64,000 bases of DNA from SABI01 sp963663665 (GTDB taxonomy: Bacteria > Spirochaetota > Spirochaetia > Sphaerochaetales > Sphaerochaetaceae): contig CAXXKP010000006.1 of NCBI GenBank assembly GCA_963663665.2, positions 310,001 to 374,000 of the forward strand. The letters are read 5' to 3'. Shown here piece by piece: positions 24,411 to 33,515 of the stretch. The position numbers and the translations under genes were made by a program. How positions within the stretch are numbered: position 1 is the first letter of the stretch; each line of letters starts with the position of its first letter. The notes under the pieces are model-generated. The model did no database searches and was not told the origin of the DNA. It saw only the letters and a list, made by a program, of their open reading frames with translations.

Positions 24411-25550
24411 CTAGTAGTATGATTTTTTACTCATATCGCGCCAATTATTAGGAGAAAAACCCATCGCTCTTTTAAAATGAGCATAAAATCTCTGGCTTGT
24501 AGAGAACCCACTTTCAACTGCAATACTTTCTATTGTTTTATTTGTTTCTCTCAAAAGTCTTTTTGCAACTTTAAGTCGTTGCTCGATAATCTCATTGAGT
24601 ATAGTACGTCCTCTCATTTTCTTCCATTTCAATTCCAAGTTTCTTCTAGAGGTTCCACTAATCGCAGCCACATCTTGTACATTAATGCCATAGCTTACAT
24701 GTTCCTTTATGAACAAAAGAGCTTTGTGGACGATTTCATCCTGTGTCAAAAATATTTGGGTACTCTCTCTTTCCACAACCTCAAGGGGACTAATGAGAGT
24801 GACCCTTTGTACACCTTCCTTCTTTTCAAGTAATGAATATGTTAGAAAAGCAGCATTGTATCCAATAGAAAAACAATCTAGCGCTACACTCGTAAGTGAT
24901 GGATTAGCAAGAGTACACAAAAGAGGATCATTGTCGACACTTACCACGCTCATTTGAGAAGGTATAAGGTATCCAAGATCAAGAATATGACGACTAACTT
25001 TTACAGCTACGATATCATTAGAACAGAAGATTGCAGTAGGTACTTCTAGAGATTTCAAGAATTGATTGAGAACATTACTTGGTTTGGGACTCTTATATTG
25101 AGAAAGAGATTGGGTAAATATAGCAATTTCTTGCATATCTAAAGAAAGAGCATCTGAAAATCCCTTGAGTCGAAGAAGTGACCATGAAGCATCTTTGACT
25201 CCACAGTAAGCAAATGAAAGAACCCCTAAATCTCGCATAAAGTTACCAACTCTTTTTCCAGTAGCTTCATCATCATTTTGAACTCTAAACACTCCAATTC
25301 CATCGAATGTACCAGCAATATCTATAATAGGAATATGAAGGCTACTATAATGGAGAGCATCACTTTGATTCTCTATCCTCGTAATGAGCGCATCAAGATG
25401 TTCTTCCTTCCTGATGTATAAATCACTGAGGCCTCCTATTGGGCCGCTAAGACGCCAAGATGGTTGTGTTTTTGCAAATTCAATGATTCCTCGAGTAACT
25501 TCTTTATCATAGGTATCATGGAAATGGAGAGATATCCCAATGGTCAACAT
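24411..25550 (-). CDS. XylR-like AraC-family transcriptional regulator
   Basis: A 379-residue regulator. The N-terminal LacI/periplasmic-binding-like sensor domain spans residues 1-265 (DALITRIE, VQNDDEATGKRVGNFMRDLG, PTAIFCSNDIVAVKVSRHILDLG, VVSVDNDPLLCTLANPSLTSVALD). A C-terminal AraC helix-turn-helix pair follows (INVQDVAAISGTSRRNLELKWKK, IESIAVESGFSTSQRFYAHFKRAMG). This is the architecture of E. coli XylR. It is divergent from an aldo/keto reductase gene, its likely target. No SD is visible; TATATT ends 7 nt before the ATG, which suggests a leaderless mRNA. Confidence 0.88.
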   Translation of the reverse strand: MLTIGISLHFHDTYDKEVTRGIIEFAKTQPSWRLSGPIGGLSDLYIRKEEHLDALITRIENQSDALHYSSLHIPIIDIAGTFDGIGVFRVQNDDEATGKRVGNFMRDLGVLSFAYCGVKDASWSLLRLKGFSDALSLDMQEIAIFTQSLSQYKSPKPSNVLNQFLKSLEVPTAIFCSNDIVAVKVSRHILDLGYLIPSQMSVVSVDNDPLLCTLANPSLTSVALDCFSIGYNAAFLTYSLLEKKEGVQRVTLISPLEVVERESTQIFLTQDEIVHKALLFIKEHVSYGINVQDVAAISGTSRRNLELKWKKMRGRTILNEIIEQRLKVAKRLLRETNKTIESIAVESGFSTSQRFYAHFKRAMGFSPNNWRDMSKKSYY

Positions 25551-25556
25551 CTAGTA

Positions 25557-25562
25557 AATATA
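25557..25562 (-). promoter_or_regulatory. -10 element of the XylR-like gene, probably leaderless
   Basis: TATATT on the minus strand is followed by TACTAG and then the ATG at 25550, so transcription would start at or next to the start codon. A -35 candidate TTGTTT lies 15 nt upstream. Confidence 0.35.
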
Positions 25563-25607
25563 CCACATCTTTTCGTAAAACAATATATTCTTATCGTATT
25601 TTACGTA

Positions 25608-25635
25608 TTGCATTCTTAATTATACATGATACGAT
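25608..25635 (+). promoter_or_regulatory. promoter of the aldo/keto reductase gene
   Basis: TTGCAT (25608-25613), 16 nt, TACGAT (25630-25635). It lies in the 114-bp divergent region shared with the XylR-like regulator. Confidence 0.45.
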
Positions 25636-25664
25636 TTACCTAGATATATAACTAGGAGAAATGA

Positions 25665-26663
25665 GTGAGTACTAACCAATATTTTACTATAAAGAGTAGT
25701 GGGAAAAAAATCCCAACAATAGGACTCGGAACCTTCGGATCTGACCATATTAATCCCAAAGATATCGCTAAGAGTGTACTCTTTGCAATAGAACATGGAT
25801 ATCGCCATATAGATTGTGCAAGTGTATATGGAAATGAAAAAGAAATCGGAGAAGTTTTAGACAGGGTAATTTCTTCAGGACTCGTTAAAAGAGAAGAGCT
25901 ATGGATTACCTCAAAACTTTGGAATGATGCCCATGAACCAGAGTCTGCACGTGCTTCTTTTTATAAAAGTCTGAAAGACTTGAGGCTAGAGTATCTTGAC
26001 CTTTATTTAATTCACTGGCCTTTTCCAAACTACCATCCACCTAAGTGTTCAATCGATTCTAGAAGCCCTAATGCTACACCTTATTACCATGAGTCGTTTA
26101 TGAAAACATGGAAAGTCCTAGAAGAGTTTGCCCAAAAAGGACTCACACGACATATTGGTACGTCAAATATGACAGTTCCGAAACTTGAACTTCTCTTACA
26201 AGATACCGTAGTTCCTGTCAGTGTAAATGAGATGGAAATTCATCCCCATTTTCAACAACCTGAACTTAAAAAATTCTGTGATGATCATAACATTACCTGT
26301 ATAGGATACTCACCTCTTGGGTCTCCTCATCGTCCGCTTAGAGATAGAACAGAAGATGATACTGTTGACATGGAAGATGAGGTGATTATAGAGATTGCAA
26401 AAGCACATAACGTACATCCGGCTTCTATATGCCTCAAATGGGCGGTAGCAAACAATCATGTTCCTATTCCCTTATCGACAAATGAGAGAAATATTCTTTC
26501 TAACCTAGATGCTGTGAATACAGATCCTCTCACCGAAGAAGAAAAATTTGCTATAGATCGTATTGATAAGAATTGCAGACTCATCAAAGGCCACGTTTTT
26601 TTGTGGGAAGGGGCAACTGACTGGCATGATTTATGGGATGAAGATGGAAGAATAACAAACTAA
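25665..26663 (+). CDS. aldo/keto reductase
   Basis: A 332-residue NAD(P)H-dependent (alpha/beta)8 reductase acting on aldoses or aldehydes. It shows the family GLGTFG and the catalytic tetrad: Asp in HIDCA, Tyr in SVYGNE, Lys in TSKLW, His in LIHWPFPN. The cofactor end reads PIPLSTNERNILSNL. The start is GTG 25665: AGGAG lies 6-7 nt upstream, while the nearby ATG at 25661 is out of frame and meets a stop after four codons. The pairing with a XylR-type regulator suggests a pentose or related sugar reductase. Confidence 0.9.
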   Translation: MSTNQYFTIKSSGKKIPTIGLGTFGSDHINPKDIAKSVLFAIEHGYRHIDCASVYGNEKEIGEVLDRVISSGLVKREELWITSKLWNDAHEPESARASFYKSLKDLRLEYLDLYLIHWPFPNYHPPKCSIDSRSPNATPYYHESFMKTWKVLEEFAQKGLTRHIGTSNMTVPKLELLLQDTVVPVSVNEMEIHPHFQQPELKKFCDDHNITCIGYSPLGSPHRPLRDRTEDDTVDMEDEVIIEIAKAHNVHPASICLKWAVANNHVPIPLSTNERNILSNLDAVNTDPLTEEEKFAIDRIDKNCRLIKGHVFLWEGATDWHDLWDEDGRITN

Positions 26664-26756
26664 AAATACTAGATAGATAAGGATAATTGATAACTATTAT
26701 TCTTATCAACAAATTGCTCATACTAGTCTTGGGTGTATGCGCTATAAGAGAGTAAT

Positions 26757-26780
26757 CCACTACCTTAATAGTGGTAGTGG
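26757..26780 (+). terminator. hairpin downstream of the aldo/keto reductase gene
   Basis: CCACTACC / GGTAGTGG stem (8 bp) with an 8-nt loop, about 95 nt past the reductase stop. The following T content is low (TGTTCTTC), so it is a moderate candidate. Confidence 0.4.
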
Positions 26781-26823
26781 TGTTCTTCAGAGTTGTTATA
26801 AGAGACAATATAATTACAAAGTT

Positions 26824-27795
26824 CTACTGAATTGGTCGTAATTCAATAATGGGAGCCCTATCCTTTTCTGAATAATCAAAGAGAAAATTGAAAGGAGCTT
26901 TCGGTATTTTATACCCAAATAAGAGAAGAATTGGCTCTAGTTCTTTAATAACATCTTCATGTAGTTGAGAGATATCAACATCTATACTAAATAGTCCGTC
27001 TGATGATAGTTCCATCTTTCCATCTAATTCGATGAGAGGGAATTGTAGTAATAGATGATTTACCCTTAAAGATTCTTCATGAGTTGAAGATTCAACCTCC
27101 ACACTTTCACCTTTAAAATTATGTTCGTCCTTAAGCCAAGAGGAGTCTGCTGTTAATAGAGGAACCGAACTTATCTGAGTCGTTGGGAAATGGAGCACGG
27201 GCTTTGTAATTTTCAAATTAAGAATATCCATTACCTTTATGATAGATGTTAGATTTTCTATTGTAGTATTCCCATCAATATTACCAATGAAGAATACATT
27301 ACCCACATCTCCACTAAGAGAAAAATCTACATCTTCTTGCTTATAGGTAAATTGGCTCACTAACATATCTAATGAATAGAGATTGGCATTGTTGATGTCT
27401 TTGAGAACAACTCGCCCTTTTACTTCTGCATCTAAGGAATTAAAATTAACATTGTGTTCTCTCGATGTAATCTGTGCGCCTAACATTGATATATGTACCT
27501 GAGAAAGTTCTCTATTTTTTGTGAATATTAAATCAATTGCTTGATCCCTAGTAATAGACACAGAAGCTTGTTCTATCTGTGCAAAGATATCTGGTTGATC
27601 GACATATATTTCAGTAGCAATAACTGTTGGATGTAATAATTTTATATCAATAGATGATACACTTATCCCAGATGAAGAGTTAATTATTTTCAATAATTGG
27701 CTTTCTCCAACCTGCAGTGCAACAATGATGAGAATTACAATAAAAAGCACAATAGAGAAAGTAATAATTACCCACTTTAATGCTCGGCTTCTCAT
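26824..27795 (-). CDS. AsmA-like membrane-anchored protein
   Basis: A 323-residue protein with one N-terminal transmembrane helix (WVIITFSIVLFIVILIIVAL) and an extracytoplasmic beta-rich domain. The start of that domain, GISVSSIDIKLLHPTVIATEIYVDQPDIF, resembles AsmA/DUF748-type lipid-transport proteins, where a membrane anchor precedes repeated beta strands. It is much shorter than the classical family (600 or more residues), so the assignment is tentative. It is divergent from the DUF2148 gene. No operon partner. Confidence 0.5.
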   Translation of the reverse strand: MRSRALKWVIITFSIVLFIVILIIVALQVGESQLLKIINSSSGISVSSIDIKLLHPTVIATEIYVDQPDIFAQIEQASVSITRDQAIDLIFTKNRELSQVHISMLGAQITSREHNVNFNSLDAEVKGRVVLKDINNANLYSLDMLVSQFTYKQEDVDFSLSGDVGNVFFIGNIDGNTTIENLTSIIKVMDILNLKITKPVLHFPTTQISSVPLLTADSSWLKDEHNFKGESVEVESSTHEESLRVNHLLLQFPLIELDGKMELSSDGLFSIDVDISQLHEDVIKELEPILLLFGYKIPKAPFNFLFDYSEKDRAPIIELRPIQ

Positions 27796-27881
27796 ACTCT
27801 AACACCTCCCCTTCTTTATATAGTATACACGTTTTTTTCAGTAGTGGAATAGTGATTGAATTTTTGCTATTATAGGTAAAT

Positions 27882-28436
27882 ATGAATACTTATATCGTAC
27901 ACGAAAAAGATCAACGAGAAGAAGCAATACTAACTACTACAAGAACTATAATGAGTGCAGCTCGAACAGCTCCTAAGGCAAAAGGAGTAGATCACCTCAC
28001 AATTGTCTCAGTGAATAAAGAGGGTAGAAATGCAATAGCATCTAAGATGAGGGAAATGGTTGAAGAGAATAAAGCTGATTCGTTTTTTCTTCGAGATGCT
28101 ATGAATCTAGACCTCGCTGATGGACTCGTTCTCATTGGTACAACTATCGTCCCCATGAGACTTAATCATTGTGGATTATGTGGGTTTGAAAGTTGTGCTC
28201 AAAAAGAAGCTCTATCTCCTTCAACACCTTGTTCGTTTAATACAGGAGACTTAGGAATCGCAATTGGTTCTGCTGTTTCTATTGCAGCTGATTTTAGGGT
28301 TGATAATAGGGTAATGTTCTCTGTAGGAATGGCAGCAAGAGAGTTAGGGTTAGTATCAGAAGATGTGAAAATCATACAAGCAATTGTCCTTTCAATCAAA
28401 GGGAAAAATATCTTCTTTGATAGAAAAAGTAACTAG
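27882..28436 (+). CDS. DUF2148 ferredoxin-domain protein
   Basis: A 184-residue protein of the DUF2148 family found mostly in anaerobes. It has an N-terminal helical part with TIMSAARTAPKAKGVDHL, the central DAMNLDLADGLVLIGT, a cysteine motif NHCGLCGFESCAQK with a further Cys in STPCSFN (a probable 4Fe-4S site), and a C-terminal GSAVSIAADFRVDNRVMFSVG. The role is unknown, presumably redox. TATTAT (27868-27873) is only 8 nt from the ATG, so the leader is very short. Its stop codon overlaps that of the convergent LacI gene by 4 nt. Confidence 0.85.
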   Translation: MNTYIVHEKDQREEAILTTTRTIMSAARTAPKAKGVDHLTIVSVNKEGRNAIASKMREMVEENKADSFFLRDAMNLDLADGLVLIGTTIVPMRLNHCGLCGFESCAQKEALSPSTPCSFNTGDLGIAIGSAVSIAADFRVDNRVMFSVGMAARELGLVSEDVKIIQAIVLSIKGKNIFFDRKSN

Positions 28437-29461
28437 TTTTTGTCAATACTCGTATTAATGATTTTTAGTTCAGGTGTTATCACGATCTTTTCAAAAGGCC
28501 CTTTAAAGTCCCCTTTCAAACGCCTTAATAAAAGTCTAACCACTTCAGACCCTATAATTTCCTGTGGTTGTCTCATCGCATAATGGCAGAAAGCCAATAG
28601 TGGTGAATAACTTAAATAGTCAAAACTTGCTAAGACAAACTCATTCCTTTGTTTTAAAGGTAGATGCTCGATCAAATGAGCTGTAACCCCTAAGTGTAAC
28701 AAGTCGTTAGCTATAAGATAGGCTTTTGGAGGATTTTCTTTCTTTAAGAACTGTTCCATTGCCTTGTGTCCATCTTGTATTGTCATTGTTCCATGTAAGT
28801 AGATAAAATCTTTCTCAACAGGAAGATCTAATTCTCTCATACTCTGAAGATACCCAGCATAGCGCTCATTAGCTGTGAGAATGTCGTTATCTCCTCCAAT
28901 GTACCCGATGCGAGTAAATCCTTCTTTGTATAGAGAATGAACCATTTGTTTGACGCCATAACGATTATCTACGAGGACAGCATCTGCATTAATTCCTTCA
29001 ATATAACGGTCTACCATCACCATAGGGACTCTTGATACAGATTTTGTGGACAAATGATGACCTTGAATACCTGCAGGGATTACCACAAGTGCATCTACAT
29101 TTCTATCAAGTAAAACTTGAATTCTTTTTTTTTCTTCTTCAATATTATCGTTGGAACAGCTGATAATCATGGTGTACCCAAGAGGGGTAAGGAGTTGATC
29201 CATTACCTCAACAACTTCCATGAAATAGACATTACTCAATTTAGGTGCAACTATACCTATGGTATTCGTAAATCTCATCTTGAGGGATCTTGCTACTTCA
29301 TTTCTGTTATAGCCCAACTTATTCATCACTCTTAACACATTATTTCTTGTATCAACAGTCACAGAATCATGATTATTTAATACTCGAGAAACAGTTGCTA
29401 TAGAAACGCCGGCATCATGAGCAACTTCTTTAATGGTTATGGGATGATGAGAATGTCTCAT
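28433..29461 (-). CDS. LacI-family transcriptional repressor
   Basis: A 342-residue regulator. The N-terminal LacI helix-turn-helix and hinge are TIKEVAHDAGVSIATVSRVLNN...VDTRNNVLRVMNKLGYNRNEVARSL. A ribose-binding-like effector domain follows (TNTIGIVAPKLSNVYFMEVV, VVIPAGIQ, VDNRYGVKQMV, IGYIGGDNDI, YLIANDLLHLG). It lies directly behind the sugar ABC operon, separated by a terminator, and a perfect LacI-type palindrome sits in front of that operon's promoter, so it very likely regulates it. AAGGAAG precedes the ATG. Confidence 0.92.
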   Translation of the reverse strand: MRHSHHPITIKEVAHDAGVSIATVSRVLNNHDSVTVDTRNNVLRVMNKLGYNRNEVARSLKMRFTNTIGIVAPKLSNVYFMEVVEVMDQLLTPLGYTMIISCSNDNIEEEKKRIQVLLDRNVDALVVIPAGIQGHHLSTKSVSRVPMVMVDRYIEGINADAVLVDNRYGVKQMVHSLYKEGFTRIGYIGGDNDILTANERYAGYLQSMRELDLPVEKDFIYLHGTMTIQDGHKAMEQFLKKENPPKAYLIANDLLHLGVTAHLIEHLPLKQRNEFVLASFDYLSYSPLLAFCHYAMRQPQEIIGSEVVRLLLRRLKGDFKGPFEKIVITPELKIINTSIDKN

Positions 29462-29480
29462 TCAAATTACTTCCTTTAAA

Positions 29481-29506
29481 AATGGGGTCCAATACAGGAC
29501 CCCATT
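29481..29506 (-). terminator. terminator of the sugar ABC operon
   Basis: Perfect 10-bp stem AATGGGGTCC / GGACCCCATT with a 6-nt loop, followed on the minus strand by a short T run. It is placed 22 nt after the binding-protein stop and 20 nt before the LacI gene start. Confidence 0.75.
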
Positions 29507-29527
29507 AAAGATTTAATGCTTAGTAGA

Positions 29528-30625
29528 TCAATCGTAGATTAATCCAGCAATATCAGCATCATCCATGTTCATGTAGTTATAGAATTTTGCACCAGTGTCA
29601 ACATCGGCAACTTTTTCGCCTTTGTATGCTTTGTATGAAAGTTCTACAGCTTTATAACCGATCATGTAAGGATCCTGTGTGATTGATCCGAGGAAGTATT
29701 GGTTACGAACAGCATTCTTTTGAGCAGCACCAGCATCATAACCTACAACAACTATGTTTTTATACATAGCATTGTTTTTTAAAGCTGCGCCATCGTTTGT
29801 TGCTGCTAAGAGACCTTTTACAGTAGCTTCGTTTGAACAGAAAATACCAAGGATATTGTCTGAAGTAGCTTTGCTTAATACTGCTTGAGATGCATTTGTT
29901 GCATCTGTCATTGCTGCTGATGCAGGAACAACCATTTCAATAATAACTTTTTTGCCACTTGTTGGGCTGTCCGCTGCAATATAAGCAGTGTTTCCAACAA
30001 CAGAAATGTCACTTAAGCTAAGAGCTGTGTTGTCAGCAATTAATTTAACAATAGTATCTCTGAAACCTTTACCACGGCTAAGGAGTGATTCACCTGAAGC
30101 ATCTTGGTTCATAACCACGATTTTTACAGGTTTAGCAACTGTAGCTTTTTCAATACTTGGTTTGATTACATCAAACATCTTTTGTGCAGCTAAACCAGCA
30201 GCAGCATAGTTGTTTGTAGAAGCATTAGCCCAGATTGAGCCTTGTGGAGCTTCAGGTACACCTGAGTCAAAACCGATTACTGGGATTCCAGCATTCTTTG
30301 TTTGTTGAAGTTGATCAAGAACACTACTTGTATTTAATGCTGCAAGAGCAATAGCTACAGGGTTTTTTGCCATAGCGTTATTCAACATTTCAACCTGAAT
30401 TTGTACATCGCTTTCTGAAGGAGGTCCTTCAAATGTGATGTCTACACCATATTCTTTAGCAGCAGCATTTGCTCCTAATTTTACTTGTTGCCAGAAATCG
30501 TGTTGTTCCCCTTTTGATACAACAGCGATGTAAGGCTTACCTGCTTCCTGTGTCCCCTGAGCAAATAATGGGGTCAATGAAACGAGAATAACCAGTGCCA
30601 TTAAGGCTATCAAGGTTTTTTTCAT
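29528..30625 (-). CDS. sugar ABC transporter substrate-binding protein (RbsB type)
   Basis: A 365-residue exported protein. Signal peptide residues 1-22 end FAQG, with no lipobox Cys, so it is probably periplasmic. The type-1 periplasmic-binding fold opens PYIAVVSKGEQHDFWQQVKLGANAAAKEYG, continues with IALAALNTSSVLDQLQQTKNAGIPVIGFDSGV, then NILGIFCSNEATVKGLLAA and IVVVGYDAG. It binds a monosaccharide or related compound; the exact ligand is not predictable. It is the last gene of an ATPase-permease-binding protein operon. AGGAGG lies upstream of the ATG. Confidence 0.92.
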   Translation of the reverse strand: MKKTLIALMALVILVSLTPLFAQGTQEAGKPYIAVVSKGEQHDFWQQVKLGANAAAKEYGVDITFEGPPSESDVQIQVEMLNNAMAKNPVAIALAALNTSSVLDQLQQTKNAGIPVIGFDSGVPEAPQGSIWANASTNNYAAAGLAAQKMFDVIKPSIEKATVAKPVKIVVMNQDASGESLLSRGKGFRDTIVKLIADNTALSLSDISVVGNTAYIAADSPTSGKKVIIEMVVPASAAMTDATNASQAVLSKATSDNILGIFCSNEATVKGLLAATNDGAALKNNAMYKNIVVVGYDAGAAQKNAVRNQYFLGSITQDPYMIGYKAVELSYKAYKGEKVADVDTGAKFYNYMNMDDADIAGLIYD

Positions 30626-30703
30626 GTCTACCTCCTAAATTTTAAAGAGCATACACCCTTTATCGAAACCAAATTTTTCAGCTGAAACTCAGCTGTCACA
30701 AAC

Positions 30704-31903
30704 TTATTTAGTGAATTCTTTCTCACTTTTCTTGAGAGAAGCTTTTTCCATCTTCTCTTGTCGTACCATATTTTTGTAAGTACTATTCATTTCCATTTTT
30801 AATTCTTTTATCTTCTTTTCAGATCCACTTGTTCCATCTGTTTTAAGCTGCGCAATCTGCTTCATGATATCTTCTTTATACAATACAGAAGGGGCTGATA
30901 TTTTCACTTCAGTAGCTCTCTTCGTTCTGTATATATCAAGTAAAACAGCACCAAGAACAACAACACCTGTAAAGAATGTTTGATACTGAGATTGTAAGTC
31001 CATCGAAGGAAGACCTGCCCTTAATACACTCATGATATAGACACCAATCATAGTACCTAAAACAGATCCAGCACCACCTGAGAGGCTTGTGCCACCTATT
31101 ACAGCTCCAGCAATAGCATATAGTTCGAAACCTTGTCCTTGTGCTGGCATAACAGTCGTATATACAGCAGCGAATGCAATACCACCAACACCTGCTAAGA
31201 ATCCTGACACAACATACGCCATCATCTCCCATTTTTGGACATCAACACCGCTGAGACGTGCTGCTTCTTTATTGCTACCTACGGCGAAGATATAGCGCCC
31301 CATCTTCGTTCTAGTTAAGATTATATAAGCAATAAATGCTGTTCCAAAAAGTACTAGGGCTCCAGTTGGAAGTGATGTGTTATCGTCAGTAATAAACTTA
31401 AAAATTCCTTTAAACCAACCATCTTCAGCTCCTCGAGCAGGGAATGTTGCACTTCTAACATTTGAAACGATAGAACCTACCCCCAAACTAATCATCATAG
31501 TACCTAATGTTGCAATAAATGGTGGAAGAGAAAGTCTTGAAACCATAATCCCATTAAAGAGACCAAATGCTGTAGAGACAACAATAATTAGGATAAGAGA
31601 AAGCCACATGGGCCATCCCCATGTTTTATATGCTGTTCCACCAATTATTGTTGCAGCCATCATTACTGTCCCACAAGAAAGGTCTATCCCTCCAGTGATA
31701 ATTACAAATGTAACTCCAATTGCAATAAAGCCAATATAGTAGGAGGAGTCTAGAATATTAACAAGTGTAGTATACGAGAAAAAGTTTCGCCCAAAGATTG
31801 CAAAAAATGCATAAACAATTACGAGGGCTAATGGCGCTAACAATTTTTGTAGGCTCAAGCCTTCTTTGAAATCATGTTTTAAATTTTTTGTTGTATTACT
31901 CAT
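30704..31903 (-). CDS. sugar ABC transporter permease (RbsC type) with long cytoplasmic tail
   Basis: A 399-residue permease. The hydrophobic core (residues 15-320) shows the RbsC pattern: YIGFIAIGVTFVIITGGIDLS, VSRLSLPPFIATLGTMMI, IFAVGSNKEAARLSGV, VIGGTSLSGGAGS and a final TGVVVLGAVLLDIYRTKR. The usual length is about 320-330. Here some 75 extra, highly charged residues follow, rich in Lys/Glu and likely coiled-coil (KTDGTSGSEKKIKELKMEM onwards). The tail is cytoplasmic and has no obvious homologue in standard RbsC. 15 nt separate it from the ATPase gene. Confidence 0.9.
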   Translation of the reverse strand: MSNTTKNLKHDFKEGLSLQKLLAPLALVIVYAFFAIFGRNFFSYTTLVNILDSSYYIGFIAIGVTFVIITGGIDLSCGTVMMAATIIGGTAYKTWGWPMWLSLILIIVVSTAFGLFNGIMVSRLSLPPFIATLGTMMISLGVGSIVSNVRSATFPARGAEDGWFKGIFKFITDDNTSLPTGALVLFGTAFIAYIILTRTKMGRYIFAVGSNKEAARLSGVDVQKWEMMAYVVSGFLAGVGGIAFAAVYTTVMPAQGQGFELYAIAGAVIGGTSLSGGAGSVLGTMIGVYIMSVLRAGLPSMDLQSQYQTFFTGVVVLGAVLLDIYRTKRATEVKISAPSVLYKEDIMKQIAQLKTDGTSGSEKKIKELKMEMNSTYKNMVRQEKMEKASLKKSEKEFTK

Positions 31904-31918
31904 GTAATCTCACTCCTA

Positions 31919-33415
31919 TTATCTGCTGGTCGCAAGAGCCATGATATTCTCACTCTTTGCATCTTCAATATTCACAAAACCGGTAAGTTTTCCTTCACAC
32001 ATAACAGCAACTCTATCACTCATACGGAGGACTTCTGCAAGTTCACTACTTATCATAATAATAGATTTGCCTTCCTTTTGAACAAGCTCATTCATAAGGT
32101 GATAAATTTCACTTTTAGCACCAACATCAATCCCTCGAGTTGGCTCATCAAAAATAAGTATTGAACTATTTTTAATTAACCATTTAGCAATAACAACTTT
32201 TTGCTGATTTCCGCCAGATAAGTTTTTCACTATCTGGTCTAAAGAAGGAGTCTTAACTTTAAGCTTATCGGTATACTCTTTACTGATTTTCTTCATAGCT
32301 TTTCTAGGAAGGAAAAGTCCAGGTGCTAGATCTTCAAAACTTGACATAATGGCATTCTCATGGACTGAAAGTTTTAGAGCAAGCCCGTACCTTTTTCTGT
32401 CTTCAGACAAATACCCAATACCCTTTTTTACTGCATCCATTGGAGACTCTATAAGAGCTTTTTGCCCGTTAATGTAAATATTTCCTGTAGATCTATCGGC
32501 ACCGAATACAGCCCTCATTGTCTCTGTTCTTCCAGCTCCCATAAGACCTGCAAAACCGAGTATTTCTCCTTTATGTAATTCAAAGGAAACATTCTGTACT
32601 TGGCGCCCAGCGTTGAGATTTTCAACTTTAAGAACTACAGGAGCATCGGGTGGTACATTTGAATGACTTTTGGGCTTCTCATAAATGACCCGACCGACCA
32701 TCATATTAATCATCTCTTCTTTGGTGATTTCTTTAGTATTTTTTGTTCCGACATACTCGCCATCTCGGAGAACCGTCACTCTATCGGTAATTACACCAAT
32801 TTCATCAAGACGGTGTGAGATATAAATCATAGCGACGCCTTTTTTAGCTAAGTCTCTCATGATTATAAATAAATCATCAATTTCTCTCTCTGTAAGAGCA
32901 GCTGAAGGTTCATCAAGAATGAGAATCTTGAGATTGTGAGAAACAGCTTTTGCAATTTCAACCATTTGTTGCTTACCAACAGTCAGGTTACTCAATTTCT
33001 CTTCAGGATCGATATTCATATTGAGTCGTTTAAATAACTCTCTAGCCTTCTCATTCTGCCCTTTCTCATCAAGCCACCATGAGGTTTTCTTAGTACTTTC
33101 TCTACCAATAAATAAATTTTGAGCAACACTAAGATGTTCCATCATATTCAATTCTTGGTGAACTATTGCGATACCAACATCAAGAGCATCCTTTGGTCCT
33201 AATGGATTAAATAGTTTCCCCATATAGTGTATCTCACCTGAATCCTTAGGAAAGATTCCTGTGAGAGCTTTCATGAGAGTAGATTTTCCGGCACCATTCT
33301 CTCCTACTAGAGCATGGATTTCTCCTTCAACAAGTTCAAAGTCCACCCCCTTCAAAGCATGGACACCAGCAAATCTTTTATCGATCTTTTGCATCGAAAG
33401 TACTACGTTACTCAC
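31919..33415 (-). CDS. sugar ABC transporter ATPase (RbsA type)
   Basis: A 498-residue double-cassette ATPase. The first cassette has Walker A GENGAGKSTLMKAL, HQELNMMEHLSVAQNLFIGRE and Walker B LILDEPSAALT. The second has a degenerate A-loop GLMGAGRTETMRAVFG, LSEDRKRYG, the signature LSGGNQQKVVIAKWL and IFDEPTRGIDVG, as in all RbsA-type proteins. The start is placed at GTG 33415, 8 nt after AAGGAG; the GTG at 33424 would leave only 1 nt to the SD. First gene of the operon. Confidence 0.93.
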   Translation of the reverse strand: MSNVVLSMQKIDKRFAGVHALKGVDFELVEGEIHALVGENGAGKSTLMKALTGIFPKDSGEIHYMGKLFNPLGPKDALDVGIAIVHQELNMMEHLSVAQNLFIGRESTKKTSWWLDEKGQNEKARELFKRLNMNIDPEEKLSNLTVGKQQMVEIAKAVSHNLKILILDEPSAALTEREIDDLFIIMRDLAKKGVAMIYISHRLDEIGVITDRVTVLRDGEYVGTKNTKEITKEEMINMMVGRVIYEKPKSHSNVPPDAPVVLKVENLNAGRQVQNVSFELHKGEILGFAGLMGAGRTETMRAVFGADRSTGNIYINGQKALIESPMDAVKKGIGYLSEDRKRYGLALKLSVHENAIMSSFEDLAPGLFLPRKAMKKISKEYTDKLKVKTPSLDQIVKNLSGGNQQKVVIAKWLIKNSSILIFDEPTRGIDVGAKSEIYHLMNELVQKEGKSIIMISSELAEVLRMSDRVAVMCEGKLTGFVNIEDAKSENIMALATSR

Positions 33416-33461
33416 AGCTGACACTCCTTATACTCTCTATGTTCACATACCTTTTTTAAGA

Positions 33462-33467
33462 TGTCAA
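33462..33467 (-). promoter_or_regulatory. -35 box of the sugar ABC operon promoter
   Basis: TTGACA on the minus strand. 17 nt downstream lies GAACAT, a weak -10 preceded by TGT (extended -10 type). The operator palindrome begins 6 nt upstream of this box. Confidence 0.4.
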
Positions 33468-33473
33468 GAAAAA

Positions 33474-33491
33474 TTTGTAAACGTTTACAAA
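33474..33491. promoter_or_regulatory. LacI-family operator palindrome
   Basis: TTTGTAAACGTTTACAAA, an 18-bp perfect palindrome with the central CG typical of LacI-family operators. It lies just upstream of the -35 of the sugar ABC operon, whose likely regulator is the LacI protein at 28433-29461. Confidence 0.75.
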
Positions 33492-33515
33492 AAAATTTAT
33501 CCAGATTTAACCAAA

